Shown one piece after another: positions 26,477-34,317 of a DNA stretch of 64,000 nt. Origin of the DNA: Dyadobacter sp. CY343 (lineage in GTDB: Bacteria > Bacteroidota > Bacteroidia > Cytophagales > Spirosomataceae); contig NZ_JAJUXK010000003.1 in NCBI RefSeq assembly GCF_021390335.1, positions 62,001-126,000 on the forward strand, given 5' to 3'. The position numbers and the translations under genes were made by a program. Each line of letters opens with the position of its first letter. The first letter of the stretch is position 1. The notes beneath the pieces were generated by a model. The model made no database searches and was not told the DNA's origin. It was given only the letters and a program-made list of their open reading frames with translations.

Positions 26477-26808
26477 TTAAATGTTTGTTAATGGGTTGTC
26501 CGGGTTTATACGTGGGGAAATTTAACTTTTTGTATACAATACTGCATAATCGCAATTAAGGGTATCCTTTATTCTGCGTTTGGCCGCAATTTACATGCAA
26601 TAAGCAGTTTTTTATTTTTTTTACGAATTAAAAAAATCTCCCTGCAACCGCTGTCTGACTTCAAGATTTTCTCACCACGTGAACAATTTATCCTGAAACG
26701 TCGTTTATCCAGAGCAAGTGACTCCGATGAGCATTTCACGCAGGCTCGAAGCTTTAAATGTGTTGGACACATACTTTGTTACGACATTTAAAGTATTTAA
26801 CATTTTAA
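26477..26808. other. Divergent spacer before MFS transporter and PTPS
   Basis: No gene supported. It contains runs of T/A (26605-26640) and should carry the promoters for both directions. TACTTTG at about 26772 is a near match (one base short) to TAnnTTTG for the PTPS-folE pair. Confidence 0.35.
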
Positions 26809-26820
26809 GTGATTTACAAT

Positions 26821-27237
26821 ATGGTTCAAAAGGTGGCTGTGTTCCGAAAGGAGCATTTCAATGCGGCTCATCGTCTTCATAACCCTGAGTGGTCGGAAGA
26901 GAAAAACGAAGCAGTATTCGGTAAATGCAACAACCCCAATTTTCACGGGCACAATTACGAGCTGATTATTCAGGTGACGGGCGAAGTCAATCCCGACACC
27001 GGCTATGTGATTGATATGAAGATCCTTAGCGATATTGTGAAAGAATCTGTGTTGGACAGGTTTGATCATAAGAACCTCAATCTCGACGTACCCGAATTCC
27101 ATTCCCTCAACCCCTCCGCTGAAAATATAGCGATCGTTATACATTCTATTTTAAGACCTAAAATTGATTCGGGGCTCGACCTGAAAATCAGACTATATGA
27201 AACCGAACGGAACTTTGTCGAATATCCCGCCAGCTGA
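26821..27237 (+). CDS. 6-pyruvoyl tetrahydropterin synthase-like (PTPS/QueD superfamily)
   Basis: 138 residues. Zinc ligands are visible in EHFNAAHRLH and NFHGHNYEL. The segment FGKCNNPNFHGHNY, the TGYVIDMKIL motif and FDHKNLNLDVPEF with a later PSAENIA are close to animal-type PTPS rather than the short CxxxHGH of bacterial QueD. With folE directly downstream and overlapping, a tetrahydrobiopterin-type pathway is the better inference, though 6-carboxytetrahydropterin synthesis for queuosine is possible. The ATG at 26821 is used over the GTG at 26809. Confidence 0.9.
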   Translation: MVQKVAVFRKEHFNAAHRLHNPEWSEEKNEAVFGKCNNPNFHGHNYELIIQVTGEVNPDTGYVIDMKILSDIVKESVLDRFDHKNLNLDVPEFHSLNPSAENIAIVIHSILRPKIDSGLDLKIRLYETERNFVEYPAS

Positions 27238-27886
27238 TCTTTTGGATCTGGAAGAGATTGGTGACGATCACGTATTTAACTCCATTGAAACGCCACTTAG
27301 GAAGGATGCTTTCGCTATGGAGGATGAGGTGAAAATCGACCTGATAGAGAAGCATTTCAGGCACATTATGGAAATAATGGGGCTTGATCTGACTGACGAC
27401 AGTTTGAAAGGAACTCCAAAAAGGGTTGCTAAGATGTATATTAAGGAGGTTTTCAGCGGTCTGGATCCAAAGAACAAACCAGCTGTTACGCTTTTTGATA
27501 ATAAATATAAATACGATCAGATGCTGGTCGAAAAGGATATTGCGGTATTCTCCAACTGCGAGCACCACTTCGTACCTATTTACGGAAAAGCGCACGTAGC
27601 CTACATTTCCAGCGGAAAAGTGATCGGACTATCGAAACTGAACCGGATCGTTGAATACTATTCAAAACGCCCGCAGGTTCAGGAAAGATTAACTGTCCAG
27701 ATCGCGAACGAGCTGAAACAAGCATTACAAACCGAAGATGTCGCCGTAGTGATCGACGCGCAGCACATGTGCGTCCAATCCCGCGGAATCCGCGACTCCG
27801 GCAGTTCTACAGTTACTGCTTATTATGGTGGAAAGTTTGAGAATGAGGGGACTAAGAAAGAGTTTTTGAGTTATTTGGGGATGTGA
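27197..27886 (+). CDS. folE: GTP cyclohydrolase I
   Basis: 229 residues. Converts GTP to 7,8-dihydroneopterin triphosphate, the first step of folate and biopterin synthesis. Zinc ligands appear in FSNCEHHFVPIYG and HMCVQSRGIRDSGSSTVTAYYGG. Also seen are GLSKLNRIVEYYSKRPQVQERLT and the GTPKRVAKMYIKEVF helix. An N-terminal extension of about 40 residues precedes the conserved core. Its start ATG lies 41 bases inside the upstream PTPS gene in another frame, so translation is probably coupled. Followed by a repeat-rich spacer with a strong terminator. Confidence 0.96.
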   Translation: MKPNGTLSNIPPADLLDLEEIGDDHVFNSIETPLRKDAFAMEDEVKIDLIEKHFRHIMEIMGLDLTDDSLKGTPKRVAKMYIKEVFSGLDPKNKPAVTLFDNKYKYDQMLVEKDIAVFSNCEHHFVPIYGKAHVAYISSGKVIGLSKLNRIVEYYSKRPQVQERLTVQIANELKQALQTEDVAVVIDAQHMCVQSRGIRDSGSSTVTAYYGGKFENEGTKKEFLSYLGM

Positions 27887-27980
27887 CTCCTACCCCCAAA
27901 CCCCCTGGGAGGGGGCTTTGCTCTTACCCCCAAACCCCCTGGAAGGGGCTTAGCCTTTTTCATTCCCAGTATTTCTACCA

Positions 27981-28046
27981 CTGTCACCCGGAGCGTAGCC
28001 GAAGGGGACGTGCAGCATGTCCCTTCGACTACGCTCAGGGTGACAG
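27981..28046. repeat. TGTCAC-type inverted repeat, copy 1
   Basis: Arms CTGTCACCC-GGAGCGTAG-CCGAAGGG and CCCTTCGA-CTACGCTC-AGGGTGACAG around a short centre (ACGTGCAGCATGT). A related element lies at 45198-45289. The core 'ctgagcgtagtcgaag' form is a known kind of dispersed intergenic repeat. Confidence 0.8.
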
Positions 28047-28076
28047 AGAATAGAGGCTCAGGGTAATAAAGAAGTC

Positions 28077-28123
28077 ATACCAAAAAGAGGATTCGCAATC
28101 AATGCGAATCCTCTTTTTGGTAT
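28077..28123. terminator. Bidirectional terminator hairpin
   Basis: A perfect 21-bp stem (ATACCAAAAAGAGGATTCGCA and its complement) with a five-base loop. A and T runs on the flanks allow it to end both folE (plus) and the TIM-barrel gene (minus). Confidence 0.75.
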
Positions 28124-28190
28124 CAAACAATAAAATAGCCCCCTCCCAGGGGGTTGGGGGTAAAAATGCCGAATGTCGGCAACAAAAATT

Positions 28191-29114
28191 TTAAACCATC
28201 GGCCCAACTCTCTCCAACAATGCTTTCGTAGCCTTGATACCTTCGCGTTCTGAAAGCTTGCTTCCTTCGTATTCAATACCGGCAATGCCTTTGAAACCAG
28301 CGTCTTTTACGATTTTCAGGATTTTGGTGTAGTCTGTTTCGATACAGTTTCCTTTTTCGTCAAAATCATAAGTTTTTGCACTTACTCCTTTTGCGAAAGG
28401 CATTAGTTCTTTTGTACCCTGATATCTGTCGTAAGATTCTTCACAGCCGCTGGCGCTTCTTTTGATACAGAAATTGCCAAAATCAGGCAGTGTACCTACG
28501 TTTTTCAAATTCACCTGCTTCATCACGCCCGAAAGCCACTGGCCGTTTGACGACGAACCACCGTGGTTTTCAACGATCACATTGATACCCGTTTTCTTCG
28601 CGAACTCTCCCAATTTACCCAAACCTTCAACCGCTGCTTTGGCGATTTCCTCGTTTGAACCTTTTCCGAATGCATTGACGCGGATCGTTTTGCAACCAAG
28701 GTATTTCGCAGCTTCAACCCATTTGTAGTGGTTTTCAACAGCTTTGTTACGCACTGCCGCATCCAGTTCGCCCAATCCGCCTTCGCCGTCGATCATGATC
28801 AAATGCGCAGTAACGCCATTGTCTTTTTGTCTTTTGATCAGGTCGTTCAGGTAAGTTTTGTCTTCCGCTTTGTCTTTGAAAAACTGGTTTACGTACTCGA
28901 CAATCGATATTCCGAACTCTTTTTTGGCCAGTTCAGGGAAGTCCATGTTTGTCAGTTTTTTGGCAAACAGTTCTTTATGGAGCGACCATTCAGCGAGGGA
29001 AATGTCAAACCAAAGCTTTTTTGCAGGCTCAGCTGCAAAAAGATCGGTAAAAGCGGTTGCAGCAAGCGCAGTTGCTCCTGCCTGTTTAAGAAAATCGCGT
29101 CGTGAAACGTACAT
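28191..29114 (-). CDS. Exported TIM-barrel sugar phosphate isomerase/epimerase-like protein
   Basis: 307 residues of the xylose-isomerase-like TIM barrel (AP endonuclease 2) superfamily. The N-terminus [22 protein letters not shown] is a twin-arginine (Tat) signal, so it is exported folded to the periplasm. Metal-site candidates are [15 protein letters not shown] (Glu), LPDFGNFC (Asp), and [18 protein letters not shown] (Glu) near the C-terminus. The substrate is unknown. Paralogues in Bacteroidota are often near sugar-processing genes, but here no such genes adjoin. It is followed on the minus strand by the terminator block at 28077-28123. Confidence 0.88.
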   Translation of the reverse strand: MYVSRRDFLKQAGATALAATAFTDLFAAEPAKKLWFDISLAEWSLHKELFAKKLTNMDFPELAKKEFGISIVEYVNQFFKDKAEDKTYLNDLIKRQKDNGVTAHLIMIDGEGGLGELDAAVRNKAVENHYKWVEAAKYLGCKTIRVNAFGKGSNEEIAKAAVEGLGKLGEFAKKTGINVIVENHGGSSSNGQWLSGVMKQVNLKNVGTLPDFGNFCIKRSASGCEESYDRYQGTKELMPFAKGVSAKTYDFDEKGNCIETDYTKILKIVKDAGFKGIAGIEYEGSKLSEREGIKATKALLERVGPMV

Positions 29115-29139
29115 TTTAGGTAGAATTTAGATTAAAAGT

Positions 29140-30153
29140 TTATTCTTGGATATTGATCTTGGCCTCCGTATAGAGCTTTTCATTCTTCACCAGCTTCGCC
29201 GAATCCCACTCGATATCCTGCACAAAAGCGTGTTGACGTACCGGGCAATCGTCGATCCTGCAAAAATAGCAGCATTGGAAAAGACAAGGATCCGCGTGAA
29301 CGAAAATCTCCGTTTCGCCGGTGTGGTTGTCTTTCAGGGTGTTTTCAAAGTTATGAATTGTTTCGTGGACTTTTTGAAGTTCCCAATAATAGGGAAGCGT
29401 CAAATGGCAGTCAATATGCAGGTCGGAACCGTATTGCTGCACGCGCAGGTTATGAACGTCAATCCAATCCTTCTTCTTGTTCTTCTTTAAGGTTTGCACC
29501 ACTTTTTCAAGCAAAATTTCATCCGTGGCATCCATTAAACCGGCCACCGACTTACTCGCCAGCTGAAAACCGTTGTAAGCCAGAAAAGCACCGAAGAAGA
29601 GCGATGCAACGCTGTCGATCCAGTCGTAGCCTGTCAGAATGATCAGACCAACACTCACAATAAGTATCGCGCTACTCACACTGTCCGACATCAAATGCCT
29701 TCCATCGGCGATCAGTGCCAGCGAGTTAGCCTTTTTGCCCTCGGTCAGCAGCTTGTAGCCGATTACCGTATTGACCAGAATCGTAAACAATATAAATCCC
29801 GAACCTTGCAGCAGATTTTGAATAGGAGCGGGGTTCATCAGCCGCTGCACTGCTTCAATAATAATGAAGAGCGAGGCTATTACGATTAGCGCGCCTTCGA
29901 AACCGGCGGAGAAAAACTCGATTTTTCCGTGTCCGTAAGGGTGGTTGCGATCTTTGGGCTGGGCTGAAAGGTATATGCTGTAAAAAGCAAAACCACTGGC
30001 AATTACATTGATAATTGATTCCAGCGCGTCGCTTAAAATCGCATTCGAAGAGGTCAGATAATAGGCGAAAAATTTCAGTCCTGTCAGCAGAATGCTGGCT
30101 ACAAAAGACAGCAGTATGAGACGTTGTTTTCGCTTATTTTGGTTTATTTGCAT
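29140..30153 (-). CDS. Cation diffusion facilitator (CDF) metal exporter
   Basis: 337 residues. Six transmembrane helices with the CDF signature: SNAILSDALESIINVIASGFA in helix 2, NHPYGHGKIEFFSAGFEG between helices 2 and 3, and IADGRHLMSDSVSS in helix 5 (His and Asp metal ligands). The cytoplasmic C-terminal domain includes WIDVHNLRVQQYGSDLHIDCHLTLP. After that is an unusual Cys-rich tail, HADPCLFQCCYFCRIDDCPV, which could bind metal or a cofactor. It exports divalent metal (Zn, Fe, Mn or Co by family). Which metal is unknown. It starts divergently from the NUDIX gene. Confidence 0.93.
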   Translation of the reverse strand: MQINQNKRKQRLILLSFVASILLTGLKFFAYYLTSSNAILSDALESIINVIASGFAFYSIYLSAQPKDRNHPYGHGKIEFFSAGFEGALIVIASLFIIIEAVQRLMNPAPIQNLLQGSGFILFTILVNTVIGYKLLTEGKKANSLALIADGRHLMSDSVSSAILIVSVGLIILTGYDWIDSVASLFFGAFLAYNGFQLASKSVAGLMDATDEILLEKVVQTLKKNKKKDWIDVHNLRVQQYGSDLHIDCHLTLPYYWELQKVHETIHNFENTLKDNHTGETEIFVHADPCLFQCCYFCRIDDCPVRQHAFVQDIEWDSAKLVKNEKLYTEAKINIQE

Positions 30154-30200
30154 CTGGGATCTGAAATTCCGGTCCTAAAATTACTAAGAAATTGCGGGTT

Positions 30201-30746
30201 ATGTCCACAGAAAATAACTGGAAAACACTTTCGTCCCAAACTGTATATGAAAACGCCTGGCTGGAATTGAGTCACCGGGATGTGATCAATCCATCTGGCA
30301 ACAAAGGCATTTACGGACTGGTAAAATTTAAGAATCAGGCGATTGGAGTCATACCTGTAGACGCGGAAGATAACATTTACCTGGTAGGACAATACCGTTA
30401 CGCGATCGATGAATATTCCTGGGAAATTCCCGAAGGCGGCGGCGTTTTAGGTGCCGACGGACTCGATGCTGCCAAGCGAGAGCTCAAAGAAGAAACCGGT
30501 TTGGTGGCCGCTAAGTGGACCAAGCTGGCCCGCATTCACACTTCCAATTCTGCCACGAACGAAGAAGGTTTCCTTTATATAGCAGAGGAATTATCCCAGC
30601 AGGAAGCCGAGCCGGAAGAAACGGAAGTTTTACAGGTAAGAAAAGTACCTCTGGCTGAGGCTGTGGAAATGGTAATGCGTTCCGAAATCACAGATTCACT
30701 GTCTGTCTGCGCGATTCTGATGACAGCCAGGTTGAAGGGGATCTGA
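30201..30746 (+). CDS. NUDIX hydrolase (ADP-ribose pyrophosphatase-like)
   Basis: 181 residues with the ADP-ribose pyrophosphatase-type layout: an N-terminal strand domain (YENAWLELSHRDVINPSGNKGIYGLVKFK), YRYAIDEYSWEIPEGGG, then the NUDIX box. The box reads G...AAKRELKEETGL, where the REL-EE-G core is intact but the first Glu of the G(x5)E(x7)REUxEExGU pattern is Ala. That Glu is not one of the key metal ligands. The ATG at 30201 is preferred over TTG 30192. A LysE-family gene follows after one base, so the two are cotranscribed. Confidence 0.9.
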   Translation: MSTENNWKTLSSQTVYENAWLELSHRDVINPSGNKGIYGLVKFKNQAIGVIPVDAEDNIYLVGQYRYAIDEYSWEIPEGGGVLGADGLDAAKRELKEETGLVAAKWTKLARIHTSNSATNEEGFLYIAEELSQQEAEPEETEVLQVRKVPLAEAVEMVMRSEITDSLSVCAILMTARLKGI

Positions 30747-30747
30747 T

Positions 30748-31362
30748 ATGCTGGAATCGCTATTTTACGGCACGCTCACCGGCATTGCATTGTGTCTTAC
30801 TTTCGGGACTGTATTTTTTTCGCTCGTTCAAAATAGCGTAGACAATGGATTCTGGGCAGGTGTAAAGATTTCATTCGGCGTTTTTGTCTGCGATATTATT
30901 TTCGTTTTTTTTGCCATTTTCGGCACCGCACTTTTACCTGATATACCCAATTTTAAACAGTATATGGCGGGCGCCGGTGTGGTTTTCCTGATTGTTCTCG
31001 GATTGAGCAATCTCATTAAAGGGCAGCCCAGGATCGCTTATCCGCAAACAAGTCTCGGAAATCTGGTCTATTATTTTACAACCGGGTTTTTGTTAAATGG
31101 ATTAAATCCCGTGAACTTCATCAGCTGGGTTACGATCGCATCCTATATCAGGACCAACCTGCATTACGATATGAACCAGGTGTTACTTTTTTTCGGGGCG
31201 AGTGTAGTGGCAGTATTTCTGGTAGAATGCGGGATTGCATTTTCGGCGCAGCGGCTCAAAAGACTATTTACGCCGCGGGTGGTGACCGTATTTAACAAAG
31301 TGACAGGCGTGGTTTTTATTCTCATCGCCTGTCAGATCGCTTATACCAATTTTATTAAATAG
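30748..31362 (+). CDS. LysE family transporter
   Basis: 204 residues, about six transmembrane segments, of the LysE/RhtB exporter superfamily. Family features are GTLTGIALCLTFGTVFFSLVQNSVDNGFWAGVKISFGVFVCDIIF at the N-terminus and the central LNGLNPVNFISWVTIASYI motif (the conserved N-P of this family). Members export basic or small amino acids. The substrate here is unknown. It begins one base after the NUDIX stop and ends flush against the convergent GH3 gene. Confidence 0.88.
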   Translation: MLESLFYGTLTGIALCLTFGTVFFSLVQNSVDNGFWAGVKISFGVFVCDIIFVFFAIFGTALLPDIPNFKQYMAGAGVVFLIVLGLSNLIKGQPRIAYPQTSLGNLVYYFTTGFLLNGLNPVNFISWVTIASYIRTNLHYDMNQVLLFFGASVVAVFLVECGIAFSAQRLKRLFTPRVVTVFNKVTGVVFILIACQIAYTNFIK

Positions 31363-32928
31363 CTATTCAGCTAAATATCCCTGACTTTTCAGGAAGCTTT
31401 TCCAATCGTCGATCAGGAAGTTTTTGAATACGCGCGGAAACTTGTGCTGGCCGCCCATTTTACCTTTTGATTTCATCCAATCGTAAAAAACCTGATTCGG
31501 CAGCACAGTGACAAATATTTCCTGCAATGCATGCCGCCGCTCCACCGCGTAATCGTCGTTTAGCTCAGATAATTTTGCGTCCAGTTTTTTCTTCAAAACC
31601 TCAGTGTCCACATCTTTTTCTTCGACACCAATATACCATTGGTGCGCGAACATAGTGCCGTGCTCCACGCCGCTTACCGTAAACTCCTTGACAGTCAGTC
31701 CCATTTCATCAGAAACCAGATCGATCGCCTTGTTCATATTATCCACCGAAAGGTGTTCCCCACAAAGGCTCAGGTAATGCTTGGTTCGCCCTGTAATGAC
31801 GATTTCACCCTTTGTTTTATCAATAAACTTGATGGTATCGCCGATCAGGTACCTCCATGCACCAGCACAGGTTGAGAGCAGCAATGCATATTCTTTCCCT
31901 TCCTCCACCTGATCGATCATCAGCGTTTCAGGATTCGCTTGCATTGTACCTTCGGAGTCGAAGTTTTCCTGCGTGAATGGGATAAATTCAAAAAATAGCC
32001 CGTTATCGCACACCAGCTCCATTCCCTGCGCATTGGGCCGGGTTTGGTAAGCTATAAATCCTTCGGAAGCGAGGTAAGTGTTAATGTAGATCAGCGGGCG
32101 GGCGAGTAGCTTTTCAAATCCTTTTCGGTAGGGTTCAAAAGAGACGCCGCCGTGACCGAAAACGCGCAGGTTCGGCCAGATATCGTGAATGGTTTTCACC
32201 TTATAATGGTCAATGATCTTTTCCATTAAAAGCTGGATCCACGCGGGAACGCCCACTATAAAGCCGATATCCCATTCGTGCGCCTGCTTGGTAATTTCTT
32301 CAAGCTTCAACGCCCAGTCTTTCTGCGCAGCGATTTTTTCTCCGGGCTTGTAATAGGGACGAAACCAATATGGGATCTGTTTGGCCTGGATTCCGCTCAA
32401 ATCTCCTTCAAAATGCTTGTCCTGATCGTTGAGATTTGTGCTTCCGCCGAGCATTAAGAATCCTTTTTCGTACAGATCGTCGGGAAGGTCTTTGTAATTG
32501 CCGAGTGACAGGATCTGGCGGATACTCGTTTTTTGCATCGCCCGGGACATTGCTTTCGTCACCGGAATATGCTTGGTAGAAGCCTCGGAAGTGCCCGAGC
32601 TTAATGCGTAATACTTGATCTGGCCCGGCCAGCAAACGTCCTTTTCTCCCTCGATAGACTTATGCCACCATTCGTTGAATATCTTATTGTAGTCGTACAC
32701 AGGCACCGAACGTTTGTATAGTTCGTAAAAAGCCCCTTTTTCACCAAATAAGATAGAAGATAGCAGCTCGTCGAAATTGTATTTCTCACCAAATTCAGTG
32801 TAGCGCGCCTTCGCCAGCAACTTGGCCAGTGTCTTTTTTTGCTGTTGCTGCAGCGTAGCCTTTCTTCTGTTGGCGAATATGTTGCTGTAATGAATGCCTC
32901 TCTTTAATATGCTCCCTACTAATGCCAT
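31363..32928 (-). CDS. GH3 auxin-responsive-promoter family acyl-acid amide synthetase-like protein
   Basis: 521 residues of the GH3 family in the adenylate-forming (ANL) superfamily. It would activate a carboxylate with ATP and could join it to an amine. Motifs are YYALSSGTSEASTKHIPVTKAM (ATP phosphate loop), FGHGGVSFEPY, YINTYLASEGFIAYQTRP, and LLSTCAGAWRYLIGDTIKFID with EIVITGRTKHYLSLCGEHLS (hinge and Asp/Arg near it). Plant relatives conjugate hormones with amino acids. The bacterial role is not established. It follows surE after 13 bases and is probably in its operon. Confidence 0.88.
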   Translation of the reverse strand: MALVGSILKRGIHYSNIFANRRKATLQQQQKKTLAKLLAKARYTEFGEKYNFDELLSSILFGEKGAFYELYKRSVPVYDYNKIFNEWWHKSIEGEKDVCWPGQIKYYALSSGTSEASTKHIPVTKAMSRAMQKTSIRQILSLGNYKDLPDDLYEKGFLMLGGSTNLNDQDKHFEGDLSGIQAKQIPYWFRPYYKPGEKIAAQKDWALKLEEITKQAHEWDIGFIVGVPAWIQLLMEKIIDHYKVKTIHDIWPNLRVFGHGGVSFEPYRKGFEKLLARPLIYINTYLASEGFIAYQTRPNAQGMELVCDNGLFFEFIPFTQENFDSEGTMQANPETLMIDQVEEGKEYALLLSTCAGAWRYLIGDTIKFIDKTKGEIVITGRTKHYLSLCGEHLSVDNMNKAIDLVSDEMGLTVKEFTVSGVEHGTMFAHQWYIGVEEKDVDTEVLKKKLDAKLSELNDDYAVERRHALQEIFVTVLPNQVFYDWMKSKGKMGGQHKFPRVFKNFLIDDWKSFLKSQGYLAE

Positions 32929-32941
32929 AGTTGATTGATGA

Positions 32942-33709
32942 TTACAGATCCCAGGACGAAAGCTGATTCAGCGCTTCGTAGCCTGTGAGATCATATTGAC
33001 AAGGGACAACCGAAACATAATTGTTATCGAGCGCCCAAACATCCGTATCTTCTTTTTCTGTGTCAAAATTCACGAACTCGCCCGCCATCCAGAAATAACC
33101 CCGTCCATTCGGGTCGACGCGGTAGTCGAATTTTTCCTGCCATTTTGCGTGCGCCTGTCTGCATACTTTGACTCCTTTCAAAGGCAGGTCGCTTTTTGCC
33201 GGGATATTTACATTCAATGCGATCCCATTCGGGATCCCGTTTTTAATAGCCTCTTCTGTAATAGATTTCACAAACGGTACCGCGTGACTGAAATCGGCAT
33301 CTTCCCGAAAATCACACAATGAAAATCCAATCGCCGGGATACCTTCAATCGCCGCCTCGATTGCCGCCGACATCGTCCCCGAATAAAGCACATTGATCGA
33401 ATTGTTGCTTCCGTGGTTGATCCCGCTTACGACCAGGTCCGGTTTCCGGTTGAGGAGAATATGGTGCTTTGCGATCTTCACGCAGTCGGCCGGTGTGCCG
33501 GAGCATTCATATTCATCTACATTCTCAAAAATATGCGTGGAGTATAATCTCAAAGGTTCACCGATCGTAATGGCGTGTCCCATTCCTGACTGAGGGCTAT
33601 TCGGCGCGACAACTACTACTTCGCCAAGCTCCTGCATGATCTCTACCAGTGTCCGGATCCCTTTGGAAGTAATCCCGTCGTCATTAGTAACTAAAATGAG
33701 GGGTTTCAT
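32942..33709 (-). CDS. surE: 5'/3'-nucleotidase SurE
   Basis: 255 residues. Survival protein E, a metal-dependent nucleoside monophosphate phosphatase. The N-terminal motif LVTNDDGITSKGIRTLVEIM carries the metal-binding Asp pair, followed by VVAPNSPQSGMGHAIT (Ser/metal loop), CSGTPADCVKIA and DLVVSGINHGSNNSINVLYSGTMSAAIEA. The length is standard. It is divergent from the GNAT gene and heads the surE-GH3 pair. Confidence 0.96.
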   Translation of the reverse strand: MKPLILVTNDDGITSKGIRTLVEIMQELGEVVVVAPNSPQSGMGHAITIGEPLRLYSTHIFENVDEYECSGTPADCVKIAKHHILLNRKPDLVVSGINHGSNNSINVLYSGTMSAAIEAAIEGIPAIGFSLCDFREDADFSHAVPFVKSITEEAIKNGIPNGIALNVNIPAKSDLPLKGVKVCRQAHAKWQEKFDYRVDPNGRGYFWMAGEFVNFDTEKEDTDVWALDNNYVSVVPCQYDLTGYEALNQLSSWDL

Positions 33710-33825
33710 ATATTTCTACTTATCGAAAACGGGCATATTGAAGCGCCGTTGCTGCGATGAAGTAATGCTGGTTTTTAAGGTTAATAAATATTTATTTGCA
33801 GTTTTAAGCGCTAAATTTAAGCAAT

Positions 33826-34317
33826 ATGCCTGCATTCTCAATAAAGCACGCTAACGTAGCCGATATACCGGAGATCATTTCCATCCAGGAAAAAACCTGG
33901 GAACCTACTTATGGTGAAATCCTTACGAAGGAACAGATCGACTATATGTTTGATAAAATATATTCTCCGGGGGCACTTAAAGAACAGATGCTGGGAGGCC
34001 AGCATTTCCTGCTATTGCTGAATGAAACCCGGCCGGAAGGCTTTGCATCCGTAGCCGAAGAAGAACCTGAAAAGTTTAAGTTACATAAAATATACGTACT
34101 TCCTTCCACGCAGGGGACAGGCGCGGGCAAATTCCTGTTACAGGAAGCCGAAAACTTCGTGAGAGGCGCCGGCGGAAAAGTTTTAGCATTGAATGTCAAC
34201 CGATTCAATAAAGCCAGGCACTTTTACGAAAAGCAGGGCTATACCGTCACCGGCGAAAAAGATATTCCGATCGGCCCGTACTGGATGAATGATTTTATTC
34301 TGGAAAAAACTCTTTAA
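33826..34317 (+). CDS. GNAT family N-acetyltransferase
   Basis: 163 residues with the GNAT fold. Motif A is visible as KIYVLPSTQGTGAGKFLLQEAENFV (Q/R-x-x-G-x-G/A acetyl-CoA loop, here Q-G-T-G-A-G), followed by ALNVNRFNKARHFYEKQGY typical of motif B. The substrate (protein N-terminus, small amine or antibiotic) is unknown. Its stop overlaps the convergent trhO stop by four bases. Confidence 0.9.
   Translation: MPAFSIKHANVADIPEIISIQEKTWEPTYGEILTKEQIDYMFDKIYSPGALKEQMLGGQHFLLLLNETRPEGFASVAEEEPEKFKLHKIYVLPSTQGTGAGKFLLQEAENFVRGAGGKVLALNVNRFNKARHFYEKQGYTVTGEKDIPIGPYWMNDFILEKTL

Larger units (their letters stand above)
27891..28162. repeat. Nested inverted-repeat block
   Basis: About 270 bases made of repeats. 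Copies of a C-rich unit (TACCCCCAAACCCCCTGGGA then GGGGGCT) lie at 27891-27917 and 27925-27950, and an inverted copy lies at 28137-28162. Inside are a long inverted repeat (27981-28046) and a hairpin (28077-28123). The outer units face each other, so the whole region can fold as one structure. The C-rich unit is of a kind often seen between Bacteroidota genes. Confidence 0.8.

Noticed and set aside
26569..26772. Minus-strand frame of 67 residues upstream of the MFS transporter
   Set aside because: Starts near the PTPS promoter and has no features of a real protein.
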